NCBI GenBank assembly: GCA_018881555.1
Contig: JACAXG010000013.1
Coordinates: 9,028,191-9,092,190 of the forward strand
DNA: 64,000 bases
Reading direction: 5' to 3'
Origin: Amblyornis subalaris
Taxonomy: Eukaryota; Chordata; Aves; Passeriformes; Ptilonorhynchidae
Part shown: in pieces, positions 37,310-47,209 of the stretch
How the letters are laid out: the number at the start of each line of letters is the position of its first letter
How positions within the stretch are numbered: position 1 is the stretch's first letter
Position numbers and translations under genes: made by a program
The notes under the pieces: model-generated
What the model was told of the DNA's origin: nothing
What the model saw: the letters and a program-made list of their open reading frames with translations, nothing else
Database searches by the model: none

Positions 37310-37600
37310 CAGAATAACAGAATCACAGAACTGTTTGGGTTAAAAGGGACCTTTAAAGGTCATCTCGTTCTATTCCCTGCCATGGGCAGGGACACCTTCC
37401 ACAACACCAGGTTGCTCCAAGCCCCATGCAACCTGGACTTGAATACTTCCAGGGATGAGGCAGCCACAGCTTCTCTGGGCAACCTGTAGACCACTCATTG
37501 TAGAAACACACTCATTGTAGAAGACTTCTTCCTAATATCTAGNCTAAATTGACCCTCTTTTAGTTTAAAACCATTTAGCTTAAACACTGTGGGCAAGGAG
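37310..37600 (-). mobile_element. CR1 LINE 3' fragment with a small internal duplication
   Basis: The reverse-complement CR1 3' end begins at CAGAATCACAGAACTGTTTG and continues through CCATGGGCAGGGACACCTTC, CTTCCAGGGATGAGGCAGCC and CTTCTTCCTAATATCTAG. The word CACTCATTGTAGAA is duplicated with a 17-bp period at 37,492-37,505 and 37,509-37,522, interrupting the expected consensus. The left border is clear and the right border approximate. Confidence 0.9.
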
Positions 37601-40204
37601 GGGGTGAGGGTTCTGTTGCAGAAAGTGTTTCCCTTGCTGAGATAATAAGACCNCCACATGCTCCAGCAATGCTGCTCAGCTGCCTCTTCAGTTGACAGCC
37701 TGAACAGGAAATAGCAGAATCACAAATTAATTAGAAACGCTTAATGAGCTCTCATGCTTTGACTGTAAGTGATGAAGGCAGAGGACAGATACTGCTGATA
37801 GAAGACATTTCCTCCAAACCTGCCTCTGTTGTACACATCCTGAAAAAGTGGGAATTCACCCCATATTTCTGAGACTGATGACTTACACTGGACAAACCCC
37901 GCATGGGCTCCAGCCGAGCCAATGATTCCTTCACTGGAAGGAAGAGCTGCTGCAGGAGCTTGCAATCCAGCAGGGTCAGCAGCTTCCCAGCCAGCCAGCC
38001 TGGGAAAAAACAGACAAGGAAGCGACAGTCAACCTCAATGTATCTGGAAAGTTGTATTTAGGTTAAGGATTATTTTCCCCCTAAAAATGTGTGTCTGAAT
38101 TCACAGCTGTGAAGAGCTGCAGTTGCCAGGAGCAACCAGCCCAAGACAGAGCCCTTGATTTTAATACTAAATCAATTCAAGCCTGCAGTTCTTAAAAAAC
38201 TCTATCTGTTTCCATGGGAAGGGCCTGCTTTTCACTAACCTATAATTTAAGAAATAGTTTGGAGAGTTAAGCTGTATTTTGAAAAATAAATTCTCCTTCA
38301 GGCTGATGGCTTTTACAGCGTAGCCAGCCTCAGAACAATGTCGTGTGAAATGACAGAGATCAAGACCTTTAGTTAAACTGTACAAGAAAAACAGCTTTGG
38401 AGAATAAAGTGCATGATCATTAATTATTGCAGCACAAGGAACACAGCTGTAATTTTCTTATTCACTCAGAATATCTCCTGCAAATTTTATCAGTCGTATT
38501 GTTAATACATGAAAACAGGAGCCCTTATTTTTTCGTTTCTTTTGGTAGTGATCAAAATTAGACAAGATTTCTAGTTACAGCTGCTATTAATAAATCTACT
38601 CCTTGAAAATGTGGTAGTTAATTTCTTAGGATTCAGTACACTCAATAAGCTATTGAAAACTGTAATTGCTCATGGGTGTAATTTTGAAGTAATTATAGAA
38701 GTAACTATAGAAGAAATGCTGAACGTAGTCTTTGCAAATGCATCGAAGTTCTCCAAAGTGAAAAGCATCCCTGGCAGGAAAATCAAGTGCAGAAACCAAT
38801 TGGTACCCTCTGCCCTAAACTCACTGTTTATAGACACCTTTGTAGCACAGTGACTTCTTGCAGTCACTGCCCCAAAGCCCCCAGATGATGGTGTTTGCTC
38901 AGGAGACGTCCCACCAGTGGCCCAGTGTCAGCACCAGGAGCCAGCCAAGGGACTTGCTGGGATCACCCTTGCACAGACTTGGACTTTGCCTCTGGGCACT
39001 CTCACCACTGCACTCTGTGCTGGCTCCAGGCTGTTTATAAACACTTTTATTTTGGTGACATCAGTGGAAACATTCTAGAAATTGATTCAATTAGCCAAGA
39101 AAACTAAAATAATGAGCCTTTGGGAAGTTAGAAGCTCNTTTCTCAAGGAAATGCTCTCACCCCTCTTCCTCAGCCCAGCTACGTGCACTTCCATAAGAAA
39201 TACTGTCTTCATTTTCAATGCCACTTAAGGAAAACATTTGTTTTCCATTAAGAGCCTGGGACAAACTCCACCTTCAGCTCTCCCATCCGGCCCCAGCAAT
39301 ACCACCAGTGACACATTCATGTGTCCCAGAGCTGCCACTTCAGCCCATCCTGCTCAAGAAGGAAGTAACAATGAGAGCTGCACTGGTTGCAATTGCTCCA
39401 GCACAGCAGAGCCGCACGTGACCTGCACGACTCTCCATTCCTCCTTAGTGCTTTTCCGTAAGAAAACAGCAGGGTCTGTCCAGGCAGTGGAACCAAAACT
39501 CATGCTAAGGAGTTAATGAAGAAGGAAAAGCAAATTCCAGATTACACAGACACACTGGTTAGTGGCAGAAACTGAACAAGAGGAGCAGCCAAAGGCACGG
39601 TGGTCAGAGAGAGTTCCTCTCTCTCAGCGGTTTAGAAAGCACAGGATAGATGAAATCTTCAAACCAAAAAATACCAGCATTAAACAATGTCTTTATGGGC
39701 TAAAGCCCAGTCNCCCAGGGATGGCCTTGCCCACTGGTGCTGCGGCACCGCGGGGCTCCCCCAGCCTCGTGCAACCTGCGTCAGGGCAAGTGCCTCCCTC
39801 TCATTCACACAGATTTTGTAATAGGAAAAAGATGAGCCAGAGCAGGACATTTCCANCCTGCCACCCCGTCTTGTTCTTCTTAAGACTTTTCTTGGTCTAT
39901 AATTTCATCTCTGAGAAGCTCTATCTACAGAAAAACTGTTACCAAAGGTGCCAGGTTGCAGGTCCTTAAGGAAAACAACAGCAAACAGAAAGCACAAAGG
40001 TGTTCGTGGANTGAGAGGTGGATGATCCCAGAATCTCCCACCAGCACCTGGACTGGGGGCTCCTCTCACGGCCAGGGTCCTGGCCAGAGCTCGGGCACAG
40101 GCAGAGCAGCTGTGTCACAAGAAAAAGGCATTTGCTTATCTCCTGTGCTGCTTTGGAAATCCGTAACGAGCCTGCAGCCCAAATAACTTCCTTTGTGATG
40201 TTGC

Positions 40205-40690
40205 AATAAGGACCTGCCGGCTGGGCCGGGGTGGCTCATCGGAGCCGCCCGGCAGCACAGCTCTGCCCCGGAGTCACGGTCCCTCGCCCTCGCCGGTGTC
40301 TGAGCGCCCAGACGGCTGCCTGGCTGTCCTGCAGGGCTCCGGGACGGAGCTCCGGGGAAACCTGGCCTTGAAACAAAGCGAGCGTCTGCGCCCGGGCCCC
40401 AGCGGGAAGCAGCCCCGCGGCCGGGCTGGCCCCGCAAACCACCGGGGCCGGTTGTTCGGGCCGCGGCGCATCGCGGCACTCCCGTGGGCGCCGATGGGCC
40501 GGATCCGGTGCGCGAACTGCCCTGCCCGCAGAGCTACGGCCACCGTGGGCATTGCTCAACCCACGGAGGCTTTGAGCAACAGGTACACGGGGCAGAGGCA
40601 GCGCCCAGGCGTGCGGCTGACGTGCACTGACGCCACGGCTCGGGAAGGGGCCCGTGTGTGTCACCGTGANGTCCTCTGAGGTCAGGCAGG
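40205..40690. promoter_or_regulatory. Isolated CpG-rich block, possible CpG island
   Basis: About 490 bp have much higher GC and CpG content than the flanks, with clusters such as GGGCCGCGGCGCATCGCGGC and CGCCGATGGGCCGGATCCGG. It lies about 12 kb upstream of the RAPGEF6 start and 3.3 kb beyond the FNIP1 poly(A) site. Long open frames on both strands are what high GC produces by chance, and none resembles a known protein. It may be an unmethylated orphan island, an enhancer, or the promoter of an unannotated transcript. Confidence 0.5.
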
Positions 40691-43600
40691 ACGCAGGAGG
40701 CGCTGCCGGGTGCCTCCCCACAAACCACCCCTGGTGTGCTTCGGGTAGCTCCTCCTCAGCGCTGACATCCCGCAACACAGGACCAGCTACTTGCTGTCAC
40801 CTGCCTTACTCCTGCACCTTCCTCTTCTGTGCCATAACTACCGGTGATGGGCATTAAGAGCTCTCCGGGCCCTGCTGCAGCTGGTTCTTGGGAGCGCAGC
40901 TGAAGGCAGGAGCTCAGGCAGTCATCCCCACCCTCGGAGCACATGTCTTAAGCTCCAGCTGGGAACAAACAGCTGGAACGCACAGAGGTTCAGAAATCAA
41001 ATTCTGCCGCTGTACAAATATTTTTGGTAAAGAAAATAAACAAATACATGGGAGTAACATGCTGCTTCCTGCTACTATGCTTCTAGGAGGAGACGAGCTG
41101 CCAGAGAGCAGAGAGCCTGGGCAAGACCCAAGCCGGGGACCCGAGGGTGATGGCTCACATGAAGCTGTTCATTTCCGGAGGCCACACGACATATCCAGCC
41201 TTGCAGGCCAGAAGGTATTGCTGAGGCAGAAAATGCTACCCAGCAGTGCTCCCTTGGGGGAAGGAGAGCCACAGCACCCCTGCAATACATGACCCCTTCT
41301 GCCACTNCTCAGCTGGATTCTCGTGGGGATCCACAGCTCCATGGGATGCTCCATGTTGGCACTTTCTGTGCCAGTCAGGGCACGACCTGTCACTGCTGTT
41401 CCTTGGTGCTGATCTGCCNGTCCTGCAATGTCTGTTCCTTCCCACTGACCACAGCAAGGGGAGAATCAACCACCCCTTTGGGAGAGCCACCAGGCACACT
41501 GGGCACAGATGATTTACCTTCCAGCTCCTCTGCCAGAGAGCTCTCAAAGCAAAGCCTCTGCTGCTGGGGANTCAGATTCTGCTCCAAAAGCCCAGACAGA
41601 TCCCATAGGATTTGAATTTGTGGTTCTTTGGCTGTCAAAACAGTAAAGTGCTGCTTCCAGTAAAGGAGCATCTCCAGCCAGCACTGGCAATGCTTTCCAA
41701 AACCCCGAACNCTGGTGTATTTAGATTTGCCTGTAGCAACAGCAAAGATGATGTTATTGTACAGAGGGAAGACACAAAGGCTGCAGGGGTGGTGTGCAAA
41801 GCCTGTAACTGCTCCTGTACCACAAAATAAATGAGGGGATGGCTGGAACAGAATGTGCACGCTGCAGCACATAAACAGAGATGTTCCTTGCAGCACAGAG
41901 ACTCAGAAGACACATGTATCTCCAGGCTCTCTGCTTACTTTTACCTCCAACTACAAAGCTGCTATTTTTTAACTATAAATGTTTAAGAGATAAGAAAGCA
42001 ACAGCAGCTCAGCAGAGAGCTGTTAGGAGCTCTGTACTTTGGTGCAGCCAACACACCAAGCTGCTTCCCACCCCTGGATCCAGAAATTGTCCTGTGGTTA
42101 GTCTGCACTAAGCCACACAGAAAATAATCATATCCTCTCCTGCAGACCCCTGGGAATCACACAGGGAATGAGAGATGCTGTGGTACTCAGGTGCCTGTGG
42201 CTTTCTTCCTGCCTTTACCTCAGCAGAGTGAATTAGCTTTCTCCTTTGTTTCAGAAAAATTAAGGGAATTACAGAAAAGGACTAACAATACATTTAAAAT
42301 ATTGTCTAGCAAGTGCTGTGTCCCAGTCTAGCTGGAGAGTTAAAAAGGAAATCAATTCTGGGCATTAACATCAGCGTTTTCTGGATGCTGCAGTGATTAT
42401 AGCACTGAATTTACTGCTCACATCATCGCTGCCAAACACCCACGCAGACACATGACTCCAGCTACCCTCGCCATCCCCATCAGGAGGACACCTCATGACC
42501 ATGTACTCTGGTAACACAAAATTCTCTGCCCTCTGTCAGGTGCACTCAGCCCAAGAAGCCCCACAGGAGGTCAGCAGTGCACAGCACACATCACCAGCGT
42601 CCCATGGCAGAGCCTCACCTGCTCCCAGCTAACGCTGAGCATCTCCTGCCACAGACTCTGCTGGAATTGCCTGCTCCACACCTTCAGTGCTGCTGTAGGA
42701 CCACAGGCTCTGCCTTGCGAATCCATCGTGGCACAGGAACACCAGGCCAGCACTAAACCCCTGTGTTATCAGTATTAATAGNCAATGGATCGTGTGTCGA
42801 TTGCTTTTATGTTGATTCACCCACACNGAGCACTGAGCCATTGATACAGTGTTGCTTGGGATGGGAATGGAGAACAGAGTCTGACCAATTCATCCCTGCT
42901 CATAGAGGAAGCTCACGGTGGTGTTGCAGGACCAGTTTAAGCACCCAGGAGTCGGCTGTTGTGGCTTTCATTCCTCCAACAGAGGACAAATTCCACTCTT
43001 CCAAACACTCCGGTCACAGGCATCCTTTTACAGCTCAGGACTTGGCAGGTGCAAGTGGAAATCCTAGAAGGCTCCTGTGCTGTCCGGCTGTGCTGAACGT
43101 GGGACCCGCGGTGTCCCCTGCCCAGCAGCTGGCCCCTGCGAGACAGGACTTGGGGACACTGACCTCNGCTTGTCCCCCAGCTCATCCTCACCTTGCATGT
43201 GGTGAGGGCACCTGGGGAAGGTATGTACCAGGGAAGGAAACCACCAGCATTTATCAAAACTAGAAGATGAAGCTGCTTCGGGCAAAGGTCTCCACCCTCT
43301 GCTTGTTCTTTTCCCCCTCTTCGGGAACACAGGACCTTATATAACCTAAAGCCTCATTTGTACACTCTGCTACATCTTCCTAAGTTAATTCTTTTTCCTA
43401 TTGTATGATTATTACTTCACTTTTCTTGGCAGCACTGTTATCACAATTTGAACTTACATTTAACAAAACCTTAGGAAGACTCCTCAATAACCTTCATTCC
43501 TGCGCAGTGGCCTAGAGAGACAGAAAAGGGATTGTACTCGGGCAGATGGGCATGAATACAATAACTTGTAGGGTAGGAATTGCAAACATTTGTGTGAGAA

Positions 43601-43997
43601 ACTGCTTTGCAGGTCACGTTAGGAATGAATGTACGAACCAGTGGAAGACCACAGCTTTCTGCTTATGTTTGTTTTCCTCACACAAAGTCGAGCATCGGTA
43701 CAGAGGGTCAGGACCTCCCTCCCATCTCACTNTCTGGGGGCCAGTAACATTCACAGCTGAAGGGACAGCAAGTTCGAACACAAATTCCTATTTGAAACTA
43801 TTAATTCCTTACAAGACCCCAAGTTAAATGACTGCAGCACTGCCAAGCACCAGGACTCATCATGCCCCAAAATGGACAGCTGGGAGGAGACAGGTGTCAA
43901 GTGTGAGGTGGTTCTAGTTCATACACTNACCAATGCTCTCATACCACATGTAAAAAAAGGGACACAAAAGGTACCAGAACTAAATTGACATACTGTA

Positions 43998-44003
43998 TTT
44001 ATT
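43998..44003 (-). terminator. FNIP1: FNIP1 polyadenylation signal AATAAA
   Basis: TTTATT on the plus strand reads AATAAA on the FNIP1 strand. About 40-60 nt further downstream the transcript strand carries TTTTGTGTCCC and a run of T, typical of a downstream element. UGUA words lie 60-100 nt upstream, fitting CFIm binding. Confidence 0.75.
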
Positions 44004-44063
44004 GCACAAATTTCCCCTAAAATTGGGAATGGTTATTATAATACAAGTGCACATCTTGGGAAA

Positions 44064-44099
44064 TATATACAAAAACAGAAGAGATAACAAGTATGTACA
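44064..44099 (-). promoter_or_regulatory. FNIP1: Two Pumilio response elements near the poly(A) site
   Basis: TGTATATA (44,071-44,064) and TGTACATA (44,099-44,092) on the mRNA strand match UGUANAUA. They also supply UGUA motifs for CFIm 60-100 nt upstream of AATAAA, so either role is possible. Confidence 0.55.
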
Positions 44100-44319
44100 T
44101 TTTACCCAGCATTTTACAAGTACCACCATCTAAATAATTTAGAGAGAGCAAAAAATTGTCATAAAACATCTCTAAGAACTAATAGGGAAAACATATGCAA
44201 GGTGTAAAATCTGTTCTTTTAAACAGTTTTTTGTTCTTAGCAGCCCAGTGTTTGCCAATTGCAACAAAATCAAATTTGCTNATTTGTGTGCCTAGTACAC
44301 TTAGGTTTCAGCCAGAAAA

Positions 44320-44326
44320 TTAAGAC
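44320..44326 (-). promoter_or_regulatory. FNIP1: miR-499/miR-208 seed site in the FNIP1 3' UTR
   Basis: The mRNA strand reads GTCTTAA, a 7mer-A1 match to the miR-499-5p seed. miR-499 is reported to repress FNIP1 in mammalian muscle. The site lies about 320 nt before the poly(A) signal. Confidence 0.45.
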
Positions 44327-45028
44327 ATGTTAATAATAGAGATTGGGAATAGTGGAAAAAAGAAATCAAACATTAGTTTTCTATTCACATAAAACAATTG
44401 CAATATATTTTAAAAAGTCAATGCTATATCCTGTAAAAATCCCTTTTTGTATTATTTAACGAACAGACATACGTACCACATTGTTCATGTACCCAAAAAG
44501 TTAACTCACAGGAAAACTTCCCNTCACACGAGGGTTTTGGTTGTGTTCTGCCCACAATACTGCTGAGAGGTGGAGAAGGTGCTGCCGTGCCAGGAGGGAN
44601 TGGCGCCGTGGGAGGATGACGAGGAAGCTGCATCTGTGGCCGCTCCATCTGGGACTGACTGAACACATCATTAATGCCATTAACGGGCGGTGTCGGGCAG
44701 AGGACAGCAGAGAAGGTGCCATCCGAGAGCCACCTCCTTCTCCTCTCACGTTAATCCTCATTTCAAGCCGTGCAAGGGCCGTTCTGGAGACTCAAATCCA
44801 TTTCAAAGCGGTCGCAACGATTCGCCCGATTATGGCTCAAAGGAGGAGGACGCAGTATTCCCGTAAGGATCATTATGAGCACAGTCCTGGGGGATGCCAG
44901 GGTGAGGGTGCAGCTGCCCAGCTCTCTGGGCACGTGCTATGGATGAACCCACCCACAGAATCTCCCAAGGCATGGGCAGGAACCCTCCTCTGCCAGCCCC
45001 AGCACCGCCAGGTCACCCCCTGCCAGTC

Positions 45029-45036
45029 TATGTACA
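45029..45036 (-). promoter_or_regulatory. FNIP1: Pumilio response element
   Basis: The mRNA strand reads TGTACATA, an exact UGUANAUA match in the mid 3' UTR. Confidence 0.5.
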
Positions 45037-45285
45037 ACATGGAATCCTAACTACTGCCTACCCCANATATCCTAGCAAAGAGTTAAACATCCATGTTCTC
45101 AGCGCAATCCTATATTTCATTAGAAATGTGTTTACACAACTGGGNCCCTGTTTTGTGCTCATTCCAAAAGCCAGATGTAATAGAATTGTGTGGCAAGGAA
45201 AGGACATTTGAAAAACGGGAGAAACAAATCCTTGGATCACATATTAAACGCGAATTTCTTCCCTGCAGCAGTCAGCATTAGATTT

Positions 45286-45293
45286 TATATACA
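45286..45293 (-). promoter_or_regulatory. FNIP1: Pumilio response element
   Basis: The mRNA strand reads TGTATATA, an exact UGUANAUA match. Confidence 0.5.
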
Positions 45294-45815
45294 AAAGTTT
45301 CCAATGACACTGCCTGTATTAATGTTGGGCTTGCTTCNTGACGTAGACTCGGTCCTACATGGAAGGGAGGGGTGGGCTTGCCATGTAGATCTCACTGGAA
45401 CAGAGAGTTAAGGGACAGATTTTAAATAGTACTGAAAAACCACTCTGGGTGAACCCTAGCCCCGGAGAAGGAAGGGAGGAGAGTTCTGTCACTGACAGAG
45501 GTGGGGCAGGGATCTCTCCTATTGTTTTCAAGTTTATCAAATGGTTAAAATAGATTTGTATTTAAAGTAACTCTGCAAAGAACAATAGCAGGCGTGCTGT
45601 ACTATTGAAAAGATGATTACAGAATGATGTGTTTATACACTTTTTTATAGAGTTTAGCGACCAAGTGAATACGTGTCTCCTACTTGTGTGGATAATCCAT
45701 GAATTTCACTATACTGAACGTAATCGATGAAAACAGAAGCTAAAAATTAGCAACATTAATTGGCTGCTAGGACAAATATGCAAAGCAAAGCCTAGAATGA
45801 AGTGTCCAGTTAAAC

Positions 45816-45826
45816 TGAGGTAGTAG
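45816..45826 (-). promoter_or_regulatory. FNIP1: let-7 target site in the FNIP1 3' UTR
   Basis: On the mRNA strand the sequence is CTACTACCTCA. It contains the let-7 8mer CTACCTCA and extends pairing to let-7 bases 1-11. It lies about 1.3 kb after the stop codon. Function is inferred from seed rules only. Confidence 0.6.
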
Positions 45827-45859
45827 AGCCTTCGAAAACATAATCCACCTCCCACTGTC

Positions 45860-45920
45860 TATTTACACTACTTACACCAGGTTGGGTCCATCAGCTACTT
45901 GTACAACTATTGTATATACA
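45860..45920 (-). promoter_or_regulatory. FNIP1: Two Pumilio response elements beside the let-7 site
   Basis: TGTAAATA (45,867-45,860) and TGTATATA (45,920-45,913) lie 34-100 nt upstream of the let-7 site on the mRNA. This spacing has been associated with Pumilio-assisted miRNA action on other mRNAs. Confidence 0.5.
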
Positions 45921-47130
45921 ATGACAAACCAGTGATGGCTGAGTAAAAGAGAAATGCTGAGAATAAAATAAACAACATTTCCTGCTGGTAATTACACAAG
46001 TGAGTAGAAAAGGGATTAGAGTCATTTGCAGCAAGGGTATATTTGTCAAAAAATAATTTGGATATTACTACACTATGGTGTAATCAATGTTCATTTTTTT
46101 TGTAGAACGGTTTTAAAAAATATATCAATTAGTTACCTGAGCAATTAAGGGTAATAGTCTACTTGTTTTGTCCCCAATGCTTTGGTACAATTATTTCTAG
46201 TTCATTATTTCAATAGCTGACTGACTGCTGTAAAAAGAATATGATGTTGCAAGAACATTATAGATCATAAAAAAGTTAGAGGTAATTGTCACGTCATTCT
46301 GGGGAACCCATGGGAAAATTTCAGCCAACATTCTCTTCAGATTATTTTTGTTTTTAACATTTTGATTATGTTGTGGAAGAAAAGCATCATTTAGTATAAA
46401 GCAACATTAAAACATTATAAACATTTAATACTGGTTACAGCATCCAGCCAAGCATTTCCATCGCTAGTTTGTCTGTTGGCCTCTTCCTCCCTCCTCCCTG
46501 TCGCCTTCTGTCCCCCGCTATTCCCTCTTCCCAGGGGAAAGATCATAAATAAATTCTGTAGCTGACTGTCATTAATAAGCTTCTTACAAAACAAACCAGG
46601 CCCCTGCCCCGTTCTTCCTCTGGGAAGTATCCAGAATTGGACTATGACATGAAAAAGTAGGAGTTGTTTACAAATCATTGCAGCTTGAGAATTACAGATC
46701 CTAATGAGATCCTCATCAGCTGAAGCCAGGCTGAAGGCAGCTGCTCTCTTGTTCAGTTTATAAGGGGTGATGGCATAATGTATTTCTCAGAGCAGTTCTT
46801 CCTCCATTCCCCAGTATAAGTCACAGTCAGCCATTGTGGCAGAAACTGCTAAAAAATGCAGACCTTCAGCTTCNCTAAAATCTCTGCTCTTCTGTGGCTG
46901 AAATCTCAGGCTTACTCGGTTTTCTTTTTTCCTGTCTTTATCCTTTTTTATAAATGGCTGAGTGGGAGAGGAGAAGTCTCCAACTGTTTGCACACCGTGC
47001 AGTCATATATGGAGGTGCTGCAGCTCAACGAGCAGTTTGTTTTAATTGCTGCAAAGAGAAAGCCAGAACAAGTTGTCTTCCACTTTGTTTCCAGAGAGGC
47101 AAAAAGTCAAAATCTGTGGCCTCTGGCATT

Positions 47131-47209
47131 TTAAAGTAGGATCTGGGCAACGTACGGAGAGTGAGTGCTCGCTACAGCTGCCAGCAAGGGGAGGTCGCTG
47201 GATTCAATC
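47131..47209 (-). CDS. FNIP1: FNIP1 last coding exon with stop codon
   Basis: The acceptor TTTCAG is followed by G completing Gly, then [20 protein letters not shown] and AQILL, then TAA. The 25 residues match human FNIP1 without change. The stop fixes the start of the 3' UTR. Confidence 0.98.

Larger units (their letters stand above)
29061..43977. other. Intergenic region between RAPGEF6 and FNIP1
   Basis: About 15 kb separate the RAPGEF6 CpG island from the FNIP1 poly(A) site. I read the open frames on both strands and found no spliced or single-exon gene I recognise. The contents are a CR1 fragment (37,310-37,600), a CpG-rich block (40,205-40,690), and moderately GC-rich unique DNA at about 41-43.3 kb. 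The remainder is AT-rich unique sequence. Unannotated non-coding transcripts or enhancers cannot be excluded. Confidence 0.75.
43978..47130 (-). other. FNIP1: FNIP1 3' UTR
   Basis: An uninterrupted AT-rich stretch of about 3.15 kb follows the FNIP1 stop codon (TAA at 47133-47131). It runs to a canonical AATAAA at 44,003-43,998, followed on the minus strand by a U/GU-rich tract, as expected at a cleavage site. The length is close to what I recall for the human 3' UTR (about 3 kb). It carries six UGUANAUA Pumilio motifs, a let-7 8mer and a miR-499-type 7mer. A weaker ATTAAA at 46,429-46,424 could give a short form with a UTR of about 0.7 kb. The exact cleavage point is inferred. Confidence 0.8.

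Noticed and set aside
40236..40778. 180-codon minus-strand open frame and overlapping plus-strand frame in the CpG-rich block
   Set aside because: Both strands are open because stop codons are rare at this GC content. The peptides look random.
45816..45840. Plus strand reads TGAGGTAGTAGA, like the start of mature let-7, suggesting a let-7 gene
   Set aside because: The following bases depart from let-7 after about 12 nt, and no complementary arm lies downstream to form a hairpin. On the mRNA strand it is better read as a let-7 target site.
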